A stretch of 64,000 bases of DNA. It comes from Phoronis australis. Taxonomy: Eukaryota; Phoronida; Phoronidae. A program made the translations under genes and the position numbers. Under the pieces are notes generated by a model that was not told the origin of the DNA, did not search any database, and was given only the letters and a program-made list of their open reading frames with translations. Shown one piece after another: positions 46,701 through 58,700 of this stretch (its first letter is position 1; every line of letters starts with the position of its first letter). The stretch is from assembly GCA_002633005.1 (NCBI GenBank), contig NMRA01000013.1:329506-393505 (forward strand). Direction: 5' to 3'.

Positions 46701-49700
46701 TACGTTCATTTTGAAAACAGTTCGACCACACCAATGTGGCAATTTGAGTTTTTATGCGCCCACATATTTATATGTGGACGCATTATGCCGTCATCTCCGT
46801 CCGTCCGTCCGTCCGTCCGTCCGTCCGTCCGTCCGTCCGTCCGTCCGTCCGGGCGGCGTCCGTCCGGCGTCCGGCGTCCGGCGTCCGCTGCTCTATCTCC
46901 AAAACCCTTCGACATACGTTCATGAAATTTGGCACATATGTTCCATTCATGAATGGGACGGCATGTGCGAACTTTCGGACGGATCCGACTACCGATGTGC
47001 CCCCTAGTGGCAATTTTAGTTTTTTACGCTTACCTTTGTATCTTCAAAAGTCCTGAACGGATTTTCATGAAATTTGGTATGTAGGCACCTAGTAGTGAGA
47101 TGACGCTATCCTGCCGTTTTCGGATGGATTCGACATAGTTTGCGCCACCTAGTGGCCATTTTTACTGTTTTCGAGTCTGTTTTTGTGCTTCCACCCCTCT
47201 ATCAACCAAACCGCTCAAAGGATGATTGTGAAAATTGGCATGTATGTGCTTACTATGTAGAGGACGGTTGACGATGATTTTCCGACGATTTCGACTACTG
47301 TGGCGCCTCCTAGTGGCAGTTTTTTTTTTTTTGCGCCTATGGCTGTATCTCCTAAACCGTTCGCAGGATCTTTACGAAATTGTGTAAGTATATTTATATG
47401 ATGTTAACAACGGAAGATGACGACTTTTGGACGGATCCGACTACCGGTGTGCCCCCTAGTGGCAATTTTAATTTTTTTACGCTTACCTTTGTATCTTCAC
47501 AAGTCCTTATTGGATTTTCATGAAATTTGGTATGTAGGCACCTATTAGTGAGATGACGCTATCCTCCCGTTTTCAGATGGATTCGACATAGTTTGCGCCA
47601 CCTAGTGGCCATTTTTAGTGTTTTCGAGTCTGTTTTTGTGCGTCCACCCCTCTATCAACCAAACCGCTCAAAGGATGATTGTGAAAATTGGCATGTATAT
47701 GCTTACTATGTAGAGGATGGTTGACGATGATTTTCCGACGATTTCGACTACTGTGGCGCCTCCTAGTGGCAGTTTTGTTTTTTTGCGCCTATGGCTGTAT
47801 CTCCTAAACCGTTCGCAGGATCTTTACAAATTGTGTAAGTATATTTATATGATGTTAACAACGGAAGATGACGACTTTTGGTCGGATCCGACTACCGGTG
47901 TGCCCCCTAGTGGCAATTTTAGTTTTTTACGCTTACCTTTGTATCTTCAAAAGTATTGAACGGATTTTCATGAAATTTGGTATGTAGGCACCTATTAGTG
48001 AGATGACGCTATCCTACTGTTTTCAGATGGATTCGACGTAGTTTGCGCCACCTAGTGGCCATTTTTACTGTTTTCGAGTCTGTATTTTTGCGTCCACCCC
48101 TCTATCAACCAAACTGCTCAAAGGATGATTGTGAAAATTGGCGTGTATGTGCTTACTATAAGGAAGACAGCTGACAATGATTTTCAGACGATTTGGACTA
48201 CTGTGGCGCCTCCTAGTGGCAGTTTTGTTTTTTTGCGCCCATGGCTGTATCTCCCAAACCGTTTGCAGGATCTTTACTAAATTTAGCAAGTGTATTTATG
48301 TGATGTTGACAACGGACGATGACGACTTTAGGATGATTCTGACTACCGGTATGCCTCTTGTGGCAATTTTAGTATTTGCCTCTAGTGGCAATTTTAGTAT
48401 TTTACATTGACCTCTGTATTTTCATAGGTCTTCAGGTGTATACTTTGTGTTACTTCGTGACTGTGAAGGAAAAGTTCTAAGTAGAAATTTGTTTCTGGCA
48501 TTCTAATGCTGTGCTAATCTCGTATGTTGGTAAATTTGTTTTTAATTCTATGTTTCTGTGGTGCTTTAAGCAAATGGTGTATAGGATGTGCTTGTATTAT
48601 GAAGATAACTCACATTTTGCCCCTAGCCTATTGAGGAGACTATGACCATGCCTTTCCATTTTGCAAAGTATGCCCTCTACTGGCCAATTTATGGTACCAA
48701 TAAACAACCCTAGAAGGATACCGTATGCGGTGCAATTGTGGGCGCATTTCAACGCTCCGCGTTGCTCTTGTTTGCTTATGCTTTGTAAAATTCCTCCACC
48801 TGGAAACAATCTGATTGAGACACTAGCTTCAACTTGGTTATTAGCAGGTCATGGTGATGTTTATTTTGGAAAGGGTTCGACAACAACACTGTGGCAATTT
48901 GAGCAGTAGCTAGTAAGGATGAGAATAAGTTGACGGGTGAAGTCCGAAGCTATTATACAGATCAAACAGACGATTCTTTAGAGTTTGTAACTTTAATCTT
49001 CCGAGTTTTGCTGTTACATACCTTTTGGATTCTTCTGCTGAAATATTGCAATCTGGTTGTTCCGCATTTTTTGTGTTTAACCCTCTGTTAATATTTTCAG
49101 CGTCAATAGTATCCAAAAAGGTAGCGGAAAATTTGGATGCACTCGTACTGGACGTTAAAGCAGGTAGTGGATCTACCGTAGACGACTCCAAAGTGCTAGC
49201 GGAGTGGATGGTAAACACCTTGTCTGGTACTGCAATGGGATATCTTGTTCAAAATCAAGCTCCAAATCCCATCTATGGTCGTAAGCTTTAGTGACCCGAG
49301 GCGCTGTCATTTACTTGGTCCAGATGATGCTGTTGCATGTATCTTTCACGATTACTCACTCTGTTCACCCACATGTACATATGTGGATACACATTACCAT
49401 CTTCTCTATTTGGGGCCCAACGTCCTCTGGTGTAACTCCTATATCATTTGAAGGATAGCAATGAAATTTCACAGATGCTGTGGAGCTAACGACAGATGAC
49501 GACGATTTTAGCGCTCATCCAACTACCGCTGTGACCACCGGCCTCCCCCCCCCCCCTCCCCCAACCGCACTTTGGTTTTTATGTTTGTCGCTAGGTCTAA
49601 AGAGATACTTGATGGATCTTCATGAAATTTGGCCAATGTGTTTCTATTTCGTCAAAGACGACGCCTTTCGAATTTGGGACGGATTCAACGTATTCTGGCC

Positions 49701-52700
49701 CTCTTATTTGATAATTCTATTATTTAATCTGATTTCCTCCATCTGTCAATCTATCACACAAATCGCTCGTTGGATCATGGCCACAGCTGCCGTTGATTTT
49801 CGAACGGGAGTGACGACTGTGACACCCCTATTTTGTTAACGTCCGCGTCTGTGATCTCCTTACCCCTTTGCTGGGTCCTTGTTGTATTTGACTAGTCTTG
49901 AATTCCTAAAATGTAACAATGGAAGAAACGACTTTTGGACGGAACGGACTACTATTGTTCCCCCTATTGGCAATTTTGTTTTCATGTTGTCGTCTGCCTT
50001 TGTATCCGCCAAACCTGCTTAGATGGTCATTATTACAATCGATAAACGTTTTCCTTATCACAAGAGCAAGGCTGACGTTGATCTTCGGACGGGTTCTACT
50101 ATAGTGGTGGTCGTAGTGACATTTTGTTGTAGCTGTGGTAGTATCTTCAGGGTAGTTTTAAAATCGGGTAAGTGTGGTCCAATAGATGAACCTGCTATCG
50201 CTGTCAGCGTTCGAAGTAATGAACTGAAATTTGGAAATGCGAGATTTTGGACACTGAGCTCGAACGTATCTGGCAATTCTTTACAAAGCAACTTGTGTGA
50301 ATCCGGTCGTTATTTGGTTGTTGCCAAGTGAAAGGCTATAGAACACAAACCGAGAACAGCCCGCTCGATAAACTGACTAAAGTGCAATACTGAAAGTGGT
50401 TCTCTGCCACTGAAACGGACTTAAACCTGCTCACCAGATATTTTTTTTTGTGTTTGTTCGTATAGACTTATTCTCTCGAGCAAAAATACTCCCGCAATCA
50501 AACTTTCTGATTCGAGAAGTTCTTCGTTCATTTGCCCAAATCGGAAACTGGCCATTTTTACACGGGTCATGCCTGGAGGACGCGACGTCATGTCCCCGGA
50601 ATGGGTTTGACATATTTTGCGCTACCTTGTGTCAATTTTCATTATACCAGGAATTCGTTACCACATGCATGCATCCAGCGTTTAATATGAGGGGCTCGAA
50701 TATCTGACGATGTGGACCTTTAGCTACCAAAAGACAGAAGGACTAAAAAAAACGGGGTACCACGTTCAGGTGTGTTTGTGTGTTGCGCCTTTTTAGTGAA
50801 CTTTTGTCTTGTTTTCCCGGACTCTTTGTTTCTCTGAGGCGGACCTTTGTGCCCACTTCGCCAAATGGGGGAGGGGGGTCGTTGGAGCCCCCGAGCCCCC
50901 CCCCCCCGGGTGCGCGCATGTACCAGCAGTGGCGGAGCTAGGATATTACGAGGGGGGCCCAACATGTTGTCTGAAAACATTTGTGCAAAGCACGATTAGA
51001 TGCGCATGGCACCGAATGGTGAACCCCCCTCCCGCCCAGGAAAATTTTTCTGTTTTTTCCTCTAAAAATCGAGCATTTTCCTTGATTCCTGAAGTATTAT
51101 CCAAGAAAAAAGGCAAAGAAAAAAAAAAAAACACGGCGAACGTGTCAAACATGAAAAAGTACAATTATCACAGACTCGAACTCACGACCTGGCGGAAAGC
51201 GATAGTGTACACGTACTTTACCACTACACCACCACGACTTCACACAAAATATAATGATGAGAGACCTACTTGGTTATGGTCCACAGCGTTTGCGCGCGAA
51301 ATCTACTTCTTTTTGTAATGCTTATTACACTTTTTATACTTTGTGCAATCAGTTCGTAACAAATTTGTTGTATTTAGAATAGTCTTTAGTTGCCCAAAAG
51401 ACCAAATCCGTTTTTTGTGTTGGCACTAATGACGCGATTGCTTTGGAAATCGTATTAAGCTAAGGTTTGACAAAGAGATAATTATGAGTTTCTGAGTGAT
51501 TCACTGAGGCTTCGATTAAAATTCACATCTTACCAGCAGCTTCTGTCTTTTCATCGTCACTTAGATTCCATTTTCTTTAAAAAAATGAAGTTCTGTAATT
51601 TTCTTTATTGCACAGTGAAGCAGACGACGGAAACGGAGTCGTAGTGTGCAGCGGCACTGCCGGTCGCCTGGGATATCGCGGGAGAGCCTATACTAAGCCA
51701 TAGTTTTGTTACCATTGAGCCGTGTTCCGAATTTGACACTTGAAATTGGATCTGAGCCCCCCTCCCCCCCCAAACGCACTAAAACTGCGCACATTAATAT
51801 CTTGTTTCCGCCGTATAATGTTAATCACCGGGGTTAATTAATTAACTCAACATTTCCCTACGCTCTTGCTGTTTTATTTTTTCCGGCAGCCAGGGGGGAA
51901 GGGGGCCGGGCCCCCTGCCCCCCCCCAATCCGCTTATGACCAGGGTGGTAATGCCTTCCAGATTATACTAATAAGCACCTGCAGAAGCTTTCCGTTTATC
52001 GTGCAGTCGTCGCAACGTTTCAACGCTTTGTACTATGTATTGCTTTTGTACAGGACTCAAAACAGGCACTGTGCATGTACATGTATTTTCAGGTTGGTAT
52101 ATGCGCTGGGAATGGTATAAAGACGAACGCAGTCATTACCCAAATGGACGACCCCATAGGAATGAAAATTGGAAACTCTTTGGAAATAATAGAAACCATT
52201 GAGTGCCTTCGAGGCAAAGGACCTTCTGATGTTCTGGAGTTAGTTTCTGTCTTAGGTAAGAAGTGTTTATTGTTTCGACCAATTCCGTACTGTATGTGTG
52301 ACTAATCAAATTAACAACGGCAGAAAAAGTTTACTAGATTTGTGTTTATTGTTTTTTGTTGCGTTGACATGTACAACACATGAACATGGTGACTGTATAT
52401 TGCTACAATCCTCATCAATGCATCCCTAGAGGCATTCGACATTTGCAACAACCCTGGTGGCCACGTTGGGTTAATTTTTCAAGTTCCCCATTCTTCACTC
52501 TAAAGCTCCTACCCGCAGACTCTACACGGTAGTTAGCATGTAAGACTCGTTCCTCTCCAGCAGACTCAGTCGGCTTCATGGACGCAAGTTGCCCTACTTG
52601 GTACATGAAAAGTTGGGAAAAGATTTTGCGCAGCGCGGCGCTTTATTTGGCTGCTAAATAACACCGGACAGCGAAGTACGCAGAGTTCGATCATGAAGGT

Positions 52701-55700
52701 GCTGACGAGGCGTTGCGATATTAAGAGAGCGGAAATGATATTGACGAGGTAACAACAAGTGGTGGAGACAACACAAGACATCGATCCCACACGGTAAAGT
52801 TCCCCAGAAGCGTACCATTTTACTCCATACACACACCCTGGAAAATGTTCCATACCCGGTGACCTACCTGCAGTGTGGCGAAGTTTAGGGGTACTAGTCA
52901 GGTGATTTGTACACGTGGATTCATGTTTGCTAACTGCTCCTGGAATGAATTCGAAGATTAAGGGATGGTAGCTGGAACTTGAGGGCCGTCACGGAATTGT
53001 TGGCTACTCCTTGACAAATATGAGCCCCCTGTTGGGAGAGTCAGCCTTAGTTGCTTAGTTTCTTGATGTCAATTTAACGACCAATCATGAGTTAGAAGTG
53101 ACTGGAATGGGCTTGAACTTAGATGGGTAAGATGATTTGGAAGACCAGACTGATTTGGTCAGATTTTTCACCATGCTGAGCTACGATGTGAGTTGTAGTC
53201 TATGGGTAATATCTCATTATTATTTTTGCGAGACAAGCATTTATTCAATTGCACTCAAAGATTTTAATTATTGTTTTGCTTTTTGGATGACTTTCTTGGG
53301 ATACTAAAATAGTTGTGCAACTGCACATGTGCTGCAGCCAAAACGAAAGTGTTTTGCTGGAGTGACGTATTTGGCCACTGGAAATATATAGACGGTTTCT
53401 GACGTGACGTGTTTGTAGGACCAGTATGACATACATGTAAAATCTTAGTAGATAGTAATGAATAATGTTCTTTATCCCATGCGCTTGGAATCAGTTGAGT
53501 GCAATAGGGCCATGGGATATTGATTTCCGTATTCCCCTCCCGACTACTTCTACAGTGCCCTCTGACATGAAAGTTCAAAAGGTACGTAGGTCCATGTCGA
53601 CTCGACGTCTTTAGCTGGTTCGAACATCAAACGTTTCAAAATAGTTTAAAGTAATACAATTCCAGCTGTATAAATAACACTTAACATGCAATACGTCCCA
53701 AATGTAACATCTGGAACAAAATTGTTCATTACATGACACTTCTGTCTCACTTTTCAATTGCTAAATATTACATCGTCTGCAACTGAGACACCGATTCTTC
53801 GGTAACTACAATATGTCGAGTATTGTTGTTATTTAATTATTTTCAGGAAATGTTACACGTTCAAAGGCACAATTACCGTTGTTTTTATCTTTTGTTATCT
53901 CTTTTCAAGTAATAAATCGTTACATATAAAACTGGGTTTTTTACTAGAAAAACATGTAACCTAACGCGTAAGTACTTACTTCGCCACGTGAACAATCTGG
54001 GTGAAGTATTAAAACAATCTGGCGAAAAATGAAAGAAACTTATGACTTCTAAGCGTTCGGTATAAATACAAAACCCACCTCGATTGGTGAAGTTCGGTCG
54101 ATACGCAGAATAATACCTCGTGAGTTATTACTTCTTCTACACCACTCTCGGTACGTTTTGTGTATGTCTTTAAGTGTTGCACTGAAAAATTTGCTTTGCA
54201 GTTTGCAACTAGAATACTTCATCACTATGCCATAGACCCTTTTCACGCCGACATGAGGCGCGTTCCAAAACGAGGTTCGCAACGATAGCTCTGGTGGCTT
54301 ATCCGCGCAGTTGTACTTCGCGTTGCTCGAACAGCTAGAAAAAATACGGACACTCATGACAATTGTCTGTTTTACAATCCCTAAGGACGTTGGGATTCGG
54401 AATCGTTGGGTCCTTGCCATACGCCGCGACGAAGGAAAATATCATTTTGTCCGTGTAAAATTTATAACTGTTTTGCAATCATAATTTGTCGCATCTCGGT
54501 TGCCGCCATAGCATCGAGAACCGGATAATCTTCGGCCAGCGAGGCTGCGTTTTCATGACTATGGGTTGAAGCGCGATGCATTTTTCTTTACAAAACGGAC
54601 AGGGCACTCAATCCCTCAATTTTGGGGCCTAATATCGGCCCTATTCCCCTCTCAAAAATATTGAAAAATCACGCGAAATTCCCGGCCCCACGAGGCCTAA
54701 GAATTCCCTTAGTGATTGAAAATTTCTCTCCAACGGTTCTAATCACCTGTGACCACAGAGGTGACAATTTGAAAAAGTACAAAAACATAGGTGAATTTAA
54801 GGGGGCGCCCCCCCCACTTGACTGCCGCAAGCAAGGCAGCAAAATGTGAAGCGGGAGGAAATCAGTGGCTGAGTTCGAGCTAGGACCGGTAGCGGACGAG
54901 GGGGAAAAACACGTTCCGTTTTATTTTTATAGTCCAACGACAGATTTCCTGAGCAGAAGGTATACATCCTTGGCGCCCGCAACTTCCGGGCCGCCTGCGT
55001 GCGTACAATCGAGCTTTGCCCGCTTCTCCGAGGATGTTGCCCCCCCCCCCGAGTCATGGTATCCTAGATCAGCCACTGAAAATGCTACTTGAGACAGAGC
55101 TATGAGAGATTGCAACAAGGCGGGGTGCTATTGATGATGATCGGGAGGTCAGCAGATTTTTCACTGACCCGTCACTCGGTGAAACGTTCCCCTCTCAGAG
55201 GCCGCACACTGGCACCTTTGCCCTCGGATTTGAACAAGGCCTCTGAAGAAACATGATAACTATGCTTGTTCCAGGGGGGATCCAGGACTTTGAGTTAGGG
55301 GGGGGGCAAGGCAGAGTATTACCCAGGACTTTGTCCGTCAGACATTCGCACTCCTGAACTGCCAAATGGAATCTGGGAGAATTTTAGGGGGGCATGCCCC
55401 CCTTGGCTCCCTTCTAAATCCGCCACTGTGTTCTGCTCAGTTAACTGAAATTGAGCTCTGAAACGAGGTTATGCTGTGGACGAAAGAATTAGGTGTTTTA
55501 ATTTTAAAATTCAACTTGGTCGAGATTGATATTTGAAAAATATAATACATGAAATAGACGTAATTATTAAACCCAAGAAAGCAGAATTGATGGTCATATA
55601 ATTTTAGTTTCAATTGCGAGCCTGGATTTTTATCGTAATCAAAATATATATTTAATAACATCAAGTATTATTTCAGATCAATGACAAATCAACTGTTAGT

Positions 55701-58700
55701 CCCGGTAGTCCCTACCTACCAGGACCTAGGCTATGCTTGAAGCTAATAGGCCTACTCTTGATCAACAAATTAAACCAGATATGACTAATGCACATGACAG
55801 CAAAATGCTATGAGCCACCGCTGTCGAATATATCTTCAACTCGTCAACAATACTACCAGATGACCTGGTTCGTGTAGACGGCATTTTTATCAAGAATTTA
55901 TTAGAAGAAATGTAACCCTGCATTCAGCATGATACCTAATCCGTAACACTACGATCACCGCAATTTGGTCATGTTTACTTTTCATGTTTCGAACCTAGTT
56001 TTCCGAAAAAAAATATATCCTTTCGTCAGACAACTCTTTGGTGCATTGACTTGTTATTTAACTGTATTTTTCTACGTCTCTGTGGTCAATTATTGACACA
56101 TTTTTTAAGATTTAATATTCAAGTTGGACTCCAAAGACCGGTCATTTAACTCACGCAATGTAAATTTCCGCTTTGTTTATCGCAGTGAGCCTCGCTTTGG
56201 ATTTTAATGTCAGCCGCGTGAATTAGGTTTATAAGGTGGCTTCTGTAGTTCGAGGTTGGTTGTCATTCCATCCTTAGTTACCCTTGCAAATTGAGCATAC
56301 TTTGACAAATTTGTTCAAGACTTTTGCAAACATAATGTAGTCAATATCTATTATTTGGGTAGCAATGGCTTTTTGTAATACCGTAATGAATGAAAGCCTG
56401 AACATTGCGACACTCCTTGGTGAACGGATTTAACGCGTCTAATTGCGTTCGTGTCTCGTTGCTTTTTTAAGGTGGGCACCTCTTAAGTCTTGTCGGAAAA
56501 GCCGAAAATGAGCACATTGGTGCGCAAAAGATTCGGGATGCCATTTGCAGTGGGAAAGCGATGGAAAAGTTTCGCGCCATGCTGAAGGCGCAGGGTGTTG
56601 ACCCGAGCACAGCCGATAAGTTGTGTGATTTTAATGACGTAGCCAGCATATTGAGGCCAGCAAAGTTTGTTACATCGTTGAAAAGCAAGGAAAATGGTGA
56701 GTTACTATGCGAAAGTATCCGATGGTGAAAACTCTTTCGAGAAAACGCTGTAGTTTTACGTCGAATTACAAACAGTTGGTTTCAAAATAATCTGGAGAAG
56801 TCAAAATTTGACGTATATTAGCCAATTGCATTAATACAAAAGTAGCGGCTGTGTGCCTGATTCGTTTTATCGAATTTCGTCCTGCTTTGCCTGATCGAAA
56901 TCGTGACAAGTTTGCTTTTGGTAGGCGAAACTTCGCTTGTGTAAGTTCAGTCGATGTCCTACCAGTTTGTTGACCGTTGGGTGTTTGATACATTCGTTGT
57001 TAAATTGCTCCTCACGTCATTCTTCTGGAAATTACAACCCACCAACACTGTGTCGATATGGAGTGTGACGTCACTATACTCGGGTATTCAGGAGATTCCG
57101 CCACTTATCTGTGGAACATTACATTAGGTCAAAAGTTTAATTGGGAAATCACCTGTTCAACTCCTTCAGAGCATACGTGGCTATTATGCATGTGCTTTGG
57201 GTCTTATTTATTATTTTTTTGATTTATTATTTTTTTGAAAATTTCCTGTTTGGACAAATACTAAGTGAATTGGCCAAAGCCACATTAATGGTCTAGGCTT
57301 CGGAGTAGGCCAGTTGCTAGGGGCGTGACGTAATCACTTTCCGTTTCTATATTCGAGCTTATACAAGTGGCTTCTGCGATTCTTGACTTTGGTCACGAAA
57401 TGCAGACCGATGTACATGTACGCGAGCAGGAAGAGAAATTGTTCTAGCTATACACTTGTTATTTTAACCTTATTGATGTAGTTGCAACGTCTCCAATGCG
57501 TTCCGTTGATGCGGTAACCTCGCAACAACTCTAGGTCACGTCAAACTTCGCGAGGTATTGCCATGAACTACAAGAGAAGCACGTGATCACACTCGCTCCA
57601 CTCGCTAGATTCTTGGGTATACAGAACTCATCCCAGGTTGATGCGTACTCAGATGGACGATGTTTGTCGGGCTTTTTTGTAGTATTACATCTGAAGATGA
57701 CGTACTAAGTCCTCTTACACAGCGTCATCTATTGCAGGCTAATTGGCTACAATGAGTTGATGAATGAGGCAAAATTAAGGCCTCCTTTCATAACTTTTGT
57801 TTTGTTTGCACATTCAGGTTTTATTCACGCAATCGACTGTATGCCACTTGCAAGAGTGTCGTGCGAACTGGGCGCAGGTCGTAAAAAGGCGGGGGAATCA
57901 GTCAACCACGCAGTTGGCCTGGAACTTGAGCTTCATGTGGGATCACAAGTGAAGAAAGGTGAGATACTTGACTTGTTCTGGGAATCGGCTTGTCTATGCT
58001 GAAGCTTATGTAAAAATGTCCCATCCAAAGGAAATGCCTGGGAATGGGAGCGCTTTCTTTTTCAAAATTTATTTTTTTTACTGAAGACACCTTCGCCTTA
58101 ACGACTTTTATACCCAAAATAATTGCATTGCTTCCCTGCCTTGTTGTCCTGCGCATCGAAGACATGATTGTGTTGGATATTTTGGACAGCATCACGTCTG
58201 CTGGGGAGTACATGATGTAAATTTGCTTGAAAATATCCGTGGGAAGACTGTCTTTCACATCTCCTTCAGGCGCCACCGCTTTATTACCCCTCCACCCGAT
58301 CGCCTTAGTGAGTGGTTTATCTCTTTTCTGAGTTTATCCTCGGACGTTCTCATCGTCGATGTACTTGGCAGGTTTAATATAATAGCTTAGAGCTATCAGG
58401 AAGACATTACCAGTACAGACCAGTTGGCAAATCAACAATTTTTGGCTATAATCCAAAAAGATGCAGAACTTCAGCTTAATGGGGCTATTCGGAGAATTCT
58501 CCTCGCGGTGTCGCTGCTGTACTAGTGGTGATTGAATTGCGCATGCGTGGCTGTCTGCATGTAAACAACTGGTAAAAGATGGAATTTTTATCAAAATACG
58601 TCGTCGCGCTAAGCCTTATTACTGCTAATTTCCCTGGTGCAAGTCTTCGACAGGTGGCCACAAATTCCCAAAAGACCTAAGGTTACTATATTCGTGGACA

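Larger units (their letters stand above)
46755..48777 (-). mobile_element. Pearl/Helentron-like element, copy B, with nine CTCF-like motifs
   Basis: In the minus direction: left arm (48777-48690), a degenerate repeat, nine core repeats of 145-160 bp grouped as three higher-order units of about 451 bp, an (ACGG)n microsatellite (46797-46850 as CCGT on +), and a right-arm hairpin TGCGCCCACATA-TTTA-TATGTGGACGCA (46755-46782). Core repeats next to an ACGG microsatellite and a terminal hairpin are the layout described for pearl elements and Helentron-associated HINEs. Each core repeat carries one GCCACTAGGNGGC motif. It lies within thymidine phosphorylase intron 3. No helicase or other coding sequence is present. 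Confidence 0.8.

Noticed and set aside
46545-47056. Frames encoding repeated SVRP or TDGR
   Set aside because: Translation of the CCGT microsatellite, open in several frames at once.
46980-48420. CRISPR-like or satellite array
   Set aside because: Repeats are about 150 bp in 451-bp higher-order units without spacers, inside a transposon with defined arms.
50809-51318. 169-codon open frame on +
   Set aside because: It spans the junction of two unrelated MITEs and their G/C runs.
54049-54420. 123-codon open frame on -
   Set aside because: No family resemblance, no partner exon and no promoter context; chance length cannot be excluded.
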